From: Flavobacterium ajazii
Lineage (GTDB): Bacteria; Bacteroidota; Bacteroidia; Flavobacteriales; Flavobacteriaceae
DNA: 64,000 nt
Assembly (NCBI RefSeq): GCF_010614725.1
Contig: NZ_JAAEHL010000017.1
Coordinates: 1 to 64,000 of the forward strand
Direction: 5' to 3'
Below are positions 41,032 to 49,905 of this stretch, piece after piece. How positions within the stretch are numbered: the stretch's first letter is position 1; each line of letters starts with the position of its first letter. The position numbers and the translations under genes were made by a program. Below the pieces are notes generated by a model. The model saw only the letters and a program-made list of their open reading frames with translations, searched no databases and had not been told where the DNA came from.

Positions 41032-42720
41032 TTAACTTAATCTGATTTCTGAAACACAAGCTCCCGTTGGAATCATTGGAAACACATTATTTTCTTTTTC
41101 TACCATAACTTCCAGGAAATACGATTCTTTTGAAGCTAGCATTTCTGCAACAGCTTCATCAAGATCTTCTCTCTTTGTTACTTTTCGTGATTTGATGTAA
41201 TACCCTTCTGCAATAGCACAGAAATTTGGATTAATCATTACTGTAGAAGCATATCTATAGTCAAAAAACAATTCCTGCCACTGACGTACCATTCCAAGAA
41301 ACTCATTATTCAGTACAACAATTTTTACCGGAACTTTTGTCTGGTGAATTGTACCCAACTCCTGAATATTCATTTGAAAGCCTCCATCACCAATAATCGC
41401 AACAACCTCACGGTCAGGTCTTCCCATTTTTGCACCAATAGCGGCTGGTAAAGCAAACCCCATTGTTCCTAATCCACCTGAAGTAACGTTGCTCTTAGTT
41501 GTATTGAATTTAGTATAACGGCAGGCAAACATTTGGTGCTGACCTACATCAGAAACCATTATAGCATCTCCTTTTGAATGTTTGTTAATCATTTCAATAG
41601 TTTCTCCCATTGAAATTCCTTTTCCATTCGTTGGAGCTAACTCCTCATTAATAACGGCATCACATTCAATTTTATATTTTTCCTTGAATTCATTATGCCA
41701 TTCTGTATGTGATTTTTTATCAATTAACGGAATTAAAGCCGTTAATGCTTCTTTCACATCAGCTAAAACCGCCACTTCAGTTTTTACGTTTTTATCTATT
41801 TCTGCCGGGTCAATTTCAAAATGAATTACTTTTGCCTGTTTAGCATAAGTAGCTAATTTTCCAGTAACACGGTCATCAAAACGCATTCCTAATGCAATTA
41901 AAACATCACATTCATTAGTTAACAGATTAGGACCATAATTACCATGCATACCTACCATTCCTACATTTAAAGGATGATCCGTTGGCAATGCCGAAAGACC
42001 TAAAATAGTCCATGCAGCAGGGATACCTGATTTTTCAATTAATCTTTTTAACTGTTCTTCTGCTTCACTTAATATTATGCCCTGACCAAAAACAATAAAT
42101 GGTTTTTTTGCATTATTGATTAAATCTGCAGCTTCCTGTACTTTCTGAAGATTCAATATCGGCTTTGGATGATAACTTCTAATTCCGGTACATTTTTCAT
42201 AACTAAATTCAAACTCATCAAATTGAGCATTTTTTGTAATATCTATTAAAACCGGACCCGGACGCCCTGATCTTGCAATATAAAAAGCTTTAGCTATGAT
42301 TTCCGGTATTTCAGAAGCTTCAGTAATCTGGTAATTCCATTTAGTTACCGGAGTTGAAATTCCGATAATATCTGTTTCCTGAAAAGCATCCGACCCAAGT
42401 AAATGTTTTCCAACCTGACCTGTAATACAAACCATAGGTGTAGAATCAATTTGAGCATCTGCAATACCTGTAACTAAGTTTGTAGCTCCTGGTCCTGAAG
42501 TAGCAATTGCCACCCCTACTTTTCCTGTTGCTCTTGCAAACCCCTGCGCTGCATGAGCTGCACCTTGTTCGTGGCGTACCAAAACATGATGCAATTGATC
42601 CTGAAATTTATATAATTCGTCATAAACCGGCATTATGGCTCCTCCCGGATATCCATAAACCAAGTCTACTCCTTCTGCTAATAAACATCTAATAACGGCT
42701 TCTGCCCCTGATATTTTCAT
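41032..42720 (-). CDS. ilvB: Acetolactate synthase large subunit
   Basis: 562 residues. A thiamine-diphosphate enzyme: the N-terminal KISGAEAVIRCLLAEGVDLV and GYPGGAIMPVYDEL, the Glu-containing VLVRHEQGAAHAAQGFARAT, and the C-terminal TPP motif GDGGFQMNIQELGTI with downstream NNEFLGMVRQWQ. It makes acetolactate from two pyruvates and acetohydroxybutyrate from pyruvate plus 2-oxobutyrate. It is second in the ilvD-ilvB-ilvN-ilvC operon, 61 bases after ilvD. Ile synthesis also needs threonine deaminase (ilvA), which is not present in the window. Confidence 0.98.
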   Translation of the reverse strand: MKISGAEAVIRCLLAEGVDLVYGYPGGAIMPVYDELYKFQDQLHHVLVRHEQGAAHAAQGFARATGKVGVAIATSGPGATNLVTGIADAQIDSTPMVCITGQVGKHLLGSDAFQETDIIGISTPVTKWNYQITEASEIPEIIAKAFYIARSGRPGPVLIDITKNAQFDEFEFSYEKCTGIRSYHPKPILNLQKVQEAADLINNAKKPFIVFGQGIILSEAEEQLKRLIEKSGIPAAWTILGLSALPTDHPLNVGMVGMHGNYGPNLLTNECDVLIALGMRFDDRVTGKLATYAKQAKVIHFEIDPAEIDKNVKTEVAVLADVKEALTALIPLIDKKSHTEWHNEFKEKYKIECDAVINEELAPTNGKGISMGETIEMINKHSKGDAIMVSDVGQHQMFACRYTKFNTTKSNVTSGGLGTMGFALPAAIGAKMGRPDREVVAIIGDGGFQMNIQELGTIHQTKVPVKIVVLNNEFLGMVRQWQELFFDYRYASTVMINPNFCAIAEGYYIKSRKVTKREDLDEAVAEMLASKESYFLEVMVEKENNVFPMIPTGACVSEIRLS

Positions 42721-42781
42721 TTTGTTTTATTTTTTTACCTGCAAATCTTTATTATCAAGATTATAGGCGGTTTTTATTAAA

Positions 42782-44455
42782 TTATTTGTCGGTAACACAT
42801 CCATGAGAGGCACTGGAGACCGAACGCATATATTTAAGTAAAACTCCTTGTTTAATTCCATTTTCCGGTTTCTTCCAATTAGCTTTTCGTTTTGCTAATT
42901 CTTCATCAGAAACTTTCATATTTATAGTGTTATTTACAGCATCGATTGTAATAACATCTCCATTTTCAATTAATGCAATTCCTCCGCCTTCATAAGCTTC
43001 CGGAGTTACGTGACCAACTACAAAACCGTGTGAACCTCCGGAAAAACGTCCATCAGTAATCAAAGCTACAGAACTTCCTAAACCAGCTCCCATAATCGCA
43101 GATGTTGGTTTTAACATTTCCGACATTCCAGGACCACCTTTTGGGCCGCAGTAACGAATAATTACTACATTTCCTGGCTTAACCTCACCTGCCTGAATTC
43201 CTCTGATTACATCTTTTTCGCCTTCAAAAACGACAGCTGTACCTTCAAAAAATTCACCTTCTTTACCACTGATTTTAGCCACACAACCTTCTGTTGCTAT
43301 ATTTCCGTATAAAATCTGAATATTTCCGGTAGCTTTTAATGCTTTTTCAACTTCAAAAACTACTTGTTGTCCATCATGTAAATCAGGAACCAAAGCTAAA
43401 TTTTCAGCTAGTGTTTTTCCTGTTACAGTTAAACAATCACCATGTAAGAAGCCTTCTTTCAATAAATATTTCATTACACCAGGAACACCTCCAACATTAT
43501 GCAAGTCTTCCATTAAGTATTTACCACTTGGCTTCAAATCAGCTAACAACGGTGTTTTATCACTGATATCCTGAAAATCTTTTAATGTCAATTCAATACC
43601 TACAGAATGAGCCATTGCAATTAAATGCATAACAGCATTTGTAGAACCTCCTAAAACAGCTACCATCGTAATTGCATTTTCAAATGCTTTACGGGTCATG
43701 ATGTCTCTAGGCTTAATATCTTTTTCTAATAATATTCTAATCGCTTTACCTGCATCAACACATTCTTGTTTCTTTTCAGGACTTAAAGCAGGGTTTGAAG
43801 AACTATAAGGCAAACTCATTCCTAATGCTTCAATAGCTGACGACATCGTATTAGCCGTGTACATTCCACCGCATGCACCTGCACCTGGACAAGCATTTTG
43901 AATTACTCCTTTGAAGTCTTCCGGTGTAATTGTATTCTTAATTTTTTTTCCTAAAGCTTCAAAAGCAGAAACAATATTCAAATCTTCGCCTTTCCATTTT
44001 CCAGGATGAATTGATCCCCCATAAACCATAATAGAAGGGCGATTTACTCTACCCATTGCCATTAAAGCGCCAGGCATATTTTTATCACAACCCGGAACAG
44101 CAATCATACCATCGTACCATTGTGCTCCCATAACAGTTTCAATAGAATCGGCAATCACATCACGGGAAACCAGAGAAAAACGCATCCCGTCATTACCATT
44201 AGAAATACCATCACTTACACCAATAGTATTAAAAATCAAACCGACCAAATCAGCATCCCAGACCCCTTTCTTAATATCTTTAGCCAGGTCATTTAAGTGC
44301 ATGTTACATGGATTTCCGTCGTAACCCATACTCACAATTCCCACCTGCGCTTTTTTAAGATCCTCTTCTGTCAAACCAATTCCGTAGAACATTGCCTGTG
44401 AAGCTGGTTGAGTTTCATCTTGCGTGATTGTTTTGCTGTACTTGTTTAATTCCAT
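42782..44455 (-). CDS. ilvD: Dihydroxy-acid dehydratase
   Basis: 557 residues. The Fe-S ligating Cys are in PGCDKNMPGALMAMGR and in NACPGAGACGGMYTANTMS; the C-terminal GPKGGPGMSEMLKPTSAI and TDGRFSGGSHGFVVGHV are typical of IlvD. It dehydrates the dihydroxyacids to 2-oxoacids for Ile and Val. It is the first gene of the ilv operon, preceded by a promoter, an Ile/Val leader peptide and a terminator, so it is probably controlled by attenuation. The start MELNKYSKTITQDETQ is consistent with the family. Confidence 0.98.
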   Translation of the reverse strand: MELNKYSKTITQDETQPASQAMFYGIGLTEEDLKKAQVGIVSMGYDGNPCNMHLNDLAKDIKKGVWDADLVGLIFNTIGVSDGISNGNDGMRFSLVSRDVIADSIETVMGAQWYDGMIAVPGCDKNMPGALMAMGRVNRPSIMVYGGSIHPGKWKGEDLNIVSAFEALGKKIKNTITPEDFKGVIQNACPGAGACGGMYTANTMSSAIEALGMSLPYSSSNPALSPEKKQECVDAGKAIRILLEKDIKPRDIMTRKAFENAITMVAVLGGSTNAVMHLIAMAHSVGIELTLKDFQDISDKTPLLADLKPSGKYLMEDLHNVGGVPGVMKYLLKEGFLHGDCLTVTGKTLAENLALVPDLHDGQQVVFEVEKALKATGNIQILYGNIATEGCVAKISGKEGEFFEGTAVVFEGEKDVIRGIQAGEVKPGNVVIIRYCGPKGGPGMSEMLKPTSAIMGAGLGSSVALITDGRFSGGSHGFVVGHVTPEAYEGGGIALIENGDVITIDAVNNTINMKVSDEELAKRKANWKKPENGIKQGVLLKYMRSVSSASHGCVTDK

Positions 44456-44485
44456 TATGTATTATTTGTAATTAATTTTATTCCT

Positions 44486-44515
44486 AAAAAAAACCTCCCA
44501 ACTATGTGGGAGGTT
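44486..44515 (-). terminator. Attenuator terminator before ilvD
   Basis: On the minus strand the 9-bp stem AACCTCCCA / TGGGAGGTT is followed directly by a run of T. It lies 24 bases after the leader peptide stop and about 30 bases before the ilvD ATG. Position and composition fit a leader-peptide attenuator. Confidence 0.8.
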
Positions 44516-44539
44516 ATAATATATCTTTTTCAATTATAT

Positions 44540-44614
44540 TTATACCATTCCCGCTGCAGATGTGTTAATCACACTGACAACAATAATAGAAGTAATAATA
44601 ATTGAGATTTGCAT
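44540..44614 (-). CDS. ilv leader peptide (24 residues, Ile/Val-rich)
   Basis: ATG at 44614, TAA at 44540 on the minus strand. The sequence starts MQISIIITSIIVVSVI and contains seven Ile and four Val in 24 residues, with no Leu. The promoter box is 21 bases upstream of its ATG, so the leader would be nearly the first thing transcribed. An intrinsic terminator follows, then ilvD. This is the standard arrangement for ribosome-mediated attenuation, with codons matching the end products of the operon. The antiterminator pairing was not resolved by eye. Confidence in the leader is high for a peptide this short; mechanism is inferred. Confidence 0.75.
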   Translation of the reverse strand: MQISIIITSIIVVSVINTSAAGMV

Positions 44615-44635
44615 TTCCTTATTTTTTTGGTGTCA

Positions 44636-44643
44636 CAAAAGTA
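44636..44643 (-). promoter_or_regulatory. TAnnTTTG promoter box for the ilv leader and operon
   Basis: Minus strand reads TACTTTTG. It lies 21 bases upstream of the leader ATG. Confidence 0.65.
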
Positions 44644-44725
44644 CAAAAACTAATAGGACTAAAAAAATAAAATCTCAACATTTTAAACACTTCTTGTTAA
44701 TTAGTTTAATATTTAACAAAAAAAC

Positions 44726-45844
44726 TTAAACAATCGTAGATTGTCCAATATGAACGTTATCATTATTAAAATACAATAAATCATCTTTGCTGAAAATGAA
44801 ATTTGAAACAAACTCGCCTACTTCATTCGTTCCAAATTTTGAATCCGCTTTTAAATCCATAGTAACCACCTTGAATTCAATTGCTTTTTCAATTGCTTTA
44901 TAGATCACATTTGCTTCTTTAAACAATCCAAAATGCTCTAACAGCATCGCTGCCGATAAAATAGAAGCAATTGGATTGGCTATATTTTTACCTTTTGCCT
45001 GAGGATAAGAACCGTGGATAGGCTCAAAAAGTGCATTTTTCTCTCCCAACGAAGCAGAAGCCAATAGACCGATAGAACCCGTAATCACACTTGCTTCATC
45101 AGATAAAATGTCTCCAAATAAATTTTCTGTCAAAATCACATCAAATTGTTTCGGATTTAAAATCAATTGCATTGCTGCGTTATCTACAAACAAAAAGTCT
45201 AATACTACATCAGGGTAACTTTCACCAACTTTCTGAACAACTTTTCTCCACAGTCTTGAGGTTTCCAAAACATTTGCTTTATCAACCATCGTAAGCTTTT
45301 TGCGTCGACTTTGAGCTGATTTAAAAGCTAAATGTGCGATTCTTGTAATTTCTTCTTCTGAATATTCACATAAATCCGAAGCATGCGTTCCCTCTTCATT
45401 GAGAGTTTTTTCTCCAAAATAAGCACCTCCTGTTAATTCCCTGAAAATAGTAAAATCTGCTCCTTCAATGATTTCTCGTTTTAAAGGAGAAACTTCAATC
45501 AATGCTTTATAAGGTTTAATCGGACGTATATTTGCAAACAAACCCAATTCTTTACGCAATTTCAATAATCCCTGTTCCGGACGAACTTTTGCATTTGGAT
45601 TATTATCATATTTTGGATCGCCAATTGCACCAAACAAAACTGCGTCTGTATTCAGACACAGATTCAGGGTTTGTTCAGGAAGCGGCTTCCCTGTCTTATC
45701 AATAGCAATTGCTCCCATGAGAGCTTCTTCAAATACAAATTCATGATTATAGACTTCACCAATTGCATACAAAGCTTTTTTGGCTTGTGCAATCACCTCT
45801 GGTCCAATTCCGTCTCCTGGTAAAACTGCTATTTTCAAATTCAT
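44726..45844 (-). CDS. leuB: 3-isopropylmalate dehydrogenase
   Basis: 372 residues. Motifs are IAVLPGDGIGPEVIAQAKKAL at the N-terminus, the substrate-binding region RELTGGAYFGEKTL, and the C-terminal metal/NAD motif NLFGDILSDEASVITGSIGLL followed by FEPIHGSYP. It oxidises 3-isopropylmalate to the leucine precursor 2-oxoisocaproate. It is 45 bases downstream of leuA and upstream of the ilv leader. The leuC/leuD isomerase genes usually found beside leuB are missing from this window. Confidence 0.96.
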   Translation of the reverse strand: MNLKIAVLPGDGIGPEVIAQAKKALYAIGEVYNHEFVFEEALMGAIAIDKTGKPLPEQTLNLCLNTDAVLFGAIGDPKYDNNPNAKVRPEQGLLKLRKELGLFANIRPIKPYKALIEVSPLKREIIEGADFTIFRELTGGAYFGEKTLNEEGTHASDLCEYSEEEITRIAHLAFKSAQSRRKKLTMVDKANVLETSRLWRKVVQKVGESYPDVVLDFLFVDNAAMQLILNPKQFDVILTENLFGDILSDEASVITGSIGLLASASLGEKNALFEPIHGSYPQAKGKNIANPIASILSAAMLLEHFGLFKEANVIYKAIEKAIEFKVVTMDLKADSKFGTNEVGEFVSNFIFSKDDLLYFNNDNVHIGQSTIV

Positions 45845-45889
45845 AATGTCTCGTCCTTTATGTATTTAAAACTGATGTTATCTAATAAA

Positions 45890-47071
45890 CTAATTCCTTA
45901 TTAAATCTCCCTGAATTTTGGAAGCTTCAATAATTTGATGAATATCTTCGTCTAAAACTTCTTTTTTAATATCTGCGAATTTCAAAAACTCAATATAAAC
46001 GATATCCAATTGTGTTTTTGTCAATTCGTAACCTACTTTCTTTGCACGATATGCCAATGCAGCTCTACCGCTTCTTGCTGTTAAAATGATTGAAGATTCA
46101 TTAACACCCACATCAAGCGGATCCATAATTTCGTAAGTCGCTCTGTTCTTAATTACACCATCCTGATGAATTCCTGAACTGTGCGCAAAAGCATTTGCTC
46201 CTACAATTGCTTTGTTAGGCTGTACTATCATACCCATACTTTCAGAAACTAAACGACTCATTTCGTTTAATTCTCTTGTATTGATATTTGTATCTAAATT
46301 TAAATAAGGATGCTGCTTGAAAATCATCACTACCTCTTCAAGTGCTGTATTTCCTGCTCTTTCACCAATACCATTAATAGTACATTCGATTTGTCTTGCT
46401 CCGTTGATAGCTCCCGCAATTGAGTTTGCAGTTGCCATTCCTAAATCGTTATGGCAGTGGCATGAAAGAGTAACATTCTCTATACCTTTTACGTTTTCTT
46501 TTAAGTATTTAATTTTCGCTCCATACTCTTCAGGAAGACAATATCCTGTTGTATCAGGAATATTCAATACTGTTGCACCAGATTTAATTACCTCTTCACA
46601 AACTTTTGCAAGGAAAGCATTATCTGTTCTACCAGCATCTTCGGCATAAAACTCAACGTCTTCTACATAAGATTTTGCGTGCGCAACAGCAAATTTTGCT
46701 CTGGCAATAATATCTTCTGGTGTAGTATTTAATTTATGGAGTATATGAGATTCTGAAGTTCCGATTCCGGTATGGATTCTAGGTCTTTTAGCATGCTTTA
46801 GGGCAGCTGCAGCAACATCAATGTCGTTTTTCACAGCTCTTGTAAGCCCACAGACCGTTGCATTTTCTACAATTTTACAAATCTCAGAGACCGATAAAAA
46901 ATCGCCCGGACTTGACACAGGAAAACCTGCCTCGATGATATCAACTCCCATTTTGTCTAGTCGTTCTGCGATAACCAATTTCTGATTGGTATCTAACTTA
47001 CATCCTGGAACCTGTTCACCATCACGCAAAGTGGTGTCAAAAATTTGAACTTTCTCTCTATTCATATTCAT
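45890..47071 (-). CDS. leuA: 2-isopropylmalate synthase lacking the C-terminal regulatory domain
   Basis: 393 residues. The catalytic TIM barrel is complete: IFDTTLRDGEQVPGCKL, NIPDTTGYCLPEEYG, and the metal motif LSCHCHNDLGMATANS. E. coli LeuA is 523 residues long; here the ~120-residue leucine-binding regulatory domain is absent, which is common in Bacteroidota. So feedback inhibition by leucine may not act through this enzyme. Homocitrate synthase or citramalate synthase are alternatives, but the neighbours leuB and ilv genes support LeuA. A TATATTTG promoter box lies upstream. Confidence 0.9.
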   Translation of the reverse strand: MNMNREKVQIFDTTLRDGEQVPGCKLDTNQKLVIAERLDKMGVDIIEAGFPVSSPGDFLSVSEICKIVENATVCGLTRAVKNDIDVAAAALKHAKRPRIHTGIGTSESHILHKLNTTPEDIIARAKFAVAHAKSYVEDVEFYAEDAGRTDNAFLAKVCEEVIKSGATVLNIPDTTGYCLPEEYGAKIKYLKENVKGIENVTLSCHCHNDLGMATANSIAGAINGARQIECTINGIGERAGNTALEEVVMIFKQHPYLNLDTNINTRELNEMSRLVSESMGMIVQPNKAIVGANAFAHSSGIHQDGVIKNRATYEIMDPLDVGVNESSIILTARSGRAALAYRAKKVGYELTKTQLDIVYIEFLKFADIKKEVLDEDIHQIIEASKIQGDLIRN

Positions 47072-47099
47072 TTATTTAATGTAATTTCACATCCTGAAA

Positions 47100-47107
47100 C
47101 AAATATA
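47100..47107 (-). promoter_or_regulatory. TAnnTTTG promoter box for leuA-leuB
   Basis: Minus strand reads TATATTTG, 28 bases before the ATG at 47071. Confidence 0.65.
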
Positions 47108-47219
47108 TATTGTACTTCTTCAGTACGAAATTCATTTTAATGAAATTATACTGTTCATAAAACAATTTATAAGTAGTTAAGTATTTAAAAATCAATAAGT
47201 TACATTATTATATTTTACA

Positions 47220-48764
47220 ATGGCTAACCATCAAAAAGATTTTTTATTTGTACTGATAAAATCACTTTCTAAGTCAGAAAAAAGACAATTTAAAATTTTT
47301 GCAAGTCGTCTGGAAACGAGTTCCAACACAAAATTCATTGAGTTGTTTAATATTTTAGATAAGTCTGAAACTTATGACGAAAAGCTTATTTTAAAAAGTG
47401 GAAGTATTAAAAAAGTTCAGTTATCTAATTTAAAATCATATCTATACAAACAAATTTTAGTTAGTATCCGCCTTAATATCCCGAGCCAGAATATTCGCTA
47501 TCAATTGCGGGAACAAATAGATTTTGCTGTTATCTTATACAACAAAGGGTTATACAAACAAAGCTTAAAAATTCTGGATAAAACCAAAATGATAGCTCTT
47601 GAAAATGATGAAAAATACATGGCATATGAAATTGTTGAATTCGAAAAACTAATCGAATCACAATACATTACCCGAAGTATCCAGGGACGCGCTGATGAAT
47701 TGGTTATTCAGGCCAAAGAATTGAATTACCGAAATACGATTTCGAGCAAGTTGTCCAATTTGTCTCTCCAGTTATATGGAATCATGTTGAAAACCGGCTA
47801 TGTAAAAAACGACGAAGAATACAAATATATTGATGACTATTTCAATAAACACATATCAAAATTAGACGAAAGCAAATTTGGCTTCCGCGAAAAATATTGG
47901 TTTTACAATGCAAATTTATGGCGTAGTTTCCTTGTTCAGGATTTCTTAGCCAGTTATAAATACGCTTATAAGTGGGTTCGTTTGTTTTATGACAATCCGA
48001 ATATGATTTACCAGAATCCGGTATTTTTTCTAAAAGGGAATCATTACTTTTTAGAATCGCTTTACATGCTGAAATACAAATCGAATTTCAAAAAATATTT
48101 AACGCTTTTAGAAGAAACTATTCAGGATCCCAGATTTCCGGTTAATGATAACATTGCATCACTATCATTTTTATACATATATAATAACAAGCTGAATTAT
48201 CATATCCTCGAAGGAACTTTTACCGAAAGCGAATATTTGATTCCTGAGATTTTAGAAAAGATAAAAATTCATAGCGAACATCTTGATGAACATCACGAGA
48301 TGTTGTTTTATTACAAAATTGCTTCTATCTATTTTGGAAGTGAAAAATACAATGAGTCTATTTATTATCTCGATAAAATCATCAATAACAAAAACCTTAC
48401 GATGCGCGAAGATTTAATGTGTTTTGCAAGGCTTTTATCACTTATTGCACATTATGAGCTAGGAAAAGATTACTATCTGGAAAATCATCTTAAAAACACC
48501 TATAAGTTTTTATTGAAAATGAATGATTTACATGAAGTTCAGAAGGAAATTATCAAATTTATGAGAAACCTGAATAATTTTTATCCAGCCGATATTAAAA
48601 AGGAATTTATCAAAATGCGTGAACGTTTTATCGAATTAGAAAAAAATACATACGAGAAAAGAGCCTTCCTATACCTGGATATTATTTCATGGCTTGAAAG
48701 TAAAATCGAAAACCGTAAAATCGCTGATATAATAAAGGAAAAGGCCAAACTGAGCAGCCGTTAA
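47220..48764 (+). CDS. Helical (TPR-like) cytoplasmic protein, Bacteroidota family of unknown function
   Basis: 514 residues, no signal peptide or membrane span. Almost the whole sequence is amphipathic helices with Tyr/Leu at repeat-like positions (YNKGLYKQSLKILDKTKMIAL, EKYNESIYYLDKII), resembling degenerate tetratricopeptide repeats. The start MANHQKDFLFVLIKSLSKSEKRQFKIFASR is distinctive and, as far as I recall, conserved in Bacteroidota, but no function is known. It is divergent from leuA across 148 bases and followed by a spacer ending with a terminator. Confidence 0.75.
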   Translation: MANHQKDFLFVLIKSLSKSEKRQFKIFASRLETSSNTKFIELFNILDKSETYDEKLILKSGSIKKVQLSNLKSYLYKQILVSIRLNIPSQNIRYQLREQIDFAVILYNKGLYKQSLKILDKTKMIALENDEKYMAYEIVEFEKLIESQYITRSIQGRADELVIQAKELNYRNTISSKLSNLSLQLYGIMLKTGYVKNDEEYKYIDDYFNKHISKLDESKFGFREKYWFYNANLWRSFLVQDFLASYKYAYKWVRLFYDNPNMIYQNPVFFLKGNHYFLESLYMLKYKSNFKKYLTLLEETIQDPRFPVNDNIASLSFLYIYNNKLNYHILEGTFTESEYLIPEILEKIKIHSEHLDEHHEMLFYYKIASIYFGSEKYNESIYYLDKIINNKNLTMREDLMCFARLLSLIAHYELGKDYYLENHLKNTYKFLLKMNDLHEVQKEIIKFMRNLNNFYPADIKKEFIKMRERFIELEKNTYEKRAFLYLDIISWLESKIENRKIADIIKEKAKLSSR

Positions 48765-48907
48765 TTGTATCCTTAAGATATATTAAAAATCTTAACTTAT
48801 GTCCAACAAAGTAATAACAAAACCTTAACAGCAAAAGATAGATATAAGTCGGACATTTGTAATGTAATAAACTGGTTATTTATTATTTTGGTTTTGGTTA
48901 GTTAAAT
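48765..48907. other. Spacer with an inverted repeat and a possible short transcript
   Basis: Contains TATGTCCAAC near 48798 and an inverted near-copy (GTCGGACAT) near 48853; then GACATTTG, close to the -7 box. A transcript starting there would be ~80 bases long and end at the terminator 48908-48945. No ORF is supported. Confidence 0.3.
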
Positions 48908-48945
48908 GATGCCGGCGTCTTAGTGATGCCGGCATTCTTTTTTTA
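48908..48945 (+). terminator. Intrinsic terminator
   Basis: Perfect 8-bp arms ATGCCGGC / GCCGGCAT with an 11-base loop, followed by a T-run; about 145 bases past the preceding stop. Confidence 0.85.
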
Positions 48946-49025
48946 ATAAAAATTCAAATAAAAAAATCCAAATTCCATTTTTTTTTGAGTTGAAATTTGG
49001 ATTTTGATATCTTAAATATTGAAAT

Positions 49026-49850
49026 TTAATTCTTAAGTCTTTCGTGAAGCAATTTAAAATACGAAAAAGCCTTTAACAAGCGGCTTCCGTGCCAGGAAAA
49101 CATTTCACCATCTACGAAAATTGTTTTAGCATGATGAGTAAATCTCCCAATTTCAAAAGCATCTTCTTCTTTGAAAGGGTAAGGCTCTGAAGAAAGGAAA
49201 ACCAAATCCGGATCGCCTTCCAGACGCATTTTTTTAAGTTCAATTTCAGGATAACGGCCTTTATCTTCGTATATGTTTTTAAAATGATTCAACTTTAATA
49301 ATTCATTAATATAAGTTTCATTACCAGCCACCATGTACGGATTTTTCCAAATAAAATAGGCTACTTTTTTTACCTCAATATCCTGAACGTATTTTTTAAA
49401 ATCGATTAAAGCGAAAGTTAACTTATCATTCCACTTTTGAGCTTCTGTTCGACAATTAAAAAGCTGCCCGAAATCTGAAATCATTTGAAAATTATCTTCA
49501 ACAGAAACAATATTCGTAACCCAAACCGGACAGATTTCATTTAATTGATTTACGATTTCCGGAGTATTTTCTTCTTTATTACAAATGATAATATCTGGCT
49601 GTAGTAATTTTATCTTTTCGAAATGAATCTTTTTGGTTCCGCCAACAATTTTCTTTGTTGATTTCAAATGATATGGGTGCACACAAAACTTCGTAATTCC
49701 GATGATTTTATCTTCCAAACCCAAATCATACAGCAATTCGGTTTGAGAAGGCACCAACGAAATAATACGTTTTGGAGTAGATTCAAAAGAATGTAAAGTA
49801 CCGAGCTGATCTCTTAATTGTTTCATTTTTAAGGTTGTTTTTTGTTTCAA
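49026..49850 (-). CDS. BtuF-like helical-backbone metal receptor without signal peptide
   Basis: 274 residues from the first ATG; a second in-frame Met (MKQLRDQLG) eight codons later may be the real start. The fold is that of periplasmic cobalamin/iron-siderophore binding proteins: RIISLVPSQTELLYDLGL, then KIVGGTKKIHFEKIKLLQPDIII, and WKNPYMVAGNETYINELL. However no signal peptide or lipobox is present, so it appears cytoplasmic. Such soluble relatives exist in Bacteroidota, with unknown ligand. No ABC permease or ATPase gene lies beside it. It precedes no transporter and is followed by intergenic sequence. Confidence 0.82.
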   Translation of the reverse strand: MKQKTTLKMKQLRDQLGTLHSFESTPKRIISLVPSQTELLYDLGLEDKIIGITKFCVHPYHLKSTKKIVGGTKKIHFEKIKLLQPDIIICNKEENTPEIVNQLNEICPVWVTNIVSVEDNFQMISDFGQLFNCRTEAQKWNDKLTFALIDFKKYVQDIEVKKVAYFIWKNPYMVAGNETYINELLKLNHFKNIYEDKGRYPEIELKKMRLEGDPDLVFLSSEPYPFKEEDAFEIGRFTHHAKTIFVDGEMFSWHGSRLLKAFSYFKLLHERLKN

Positions 49851-49905
49851 GTTTGTTAGATTGTGAGTTTTAATAAAGCGTCACAAAACCTGAAACTTTT
49901 TAAAC

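Noticed and set aside
49851..49905. Cobalamin riboswitch next to the BtuF-like gene
   Set aside because: The spacer to pyrF is only 55 bases and holds no such structure.
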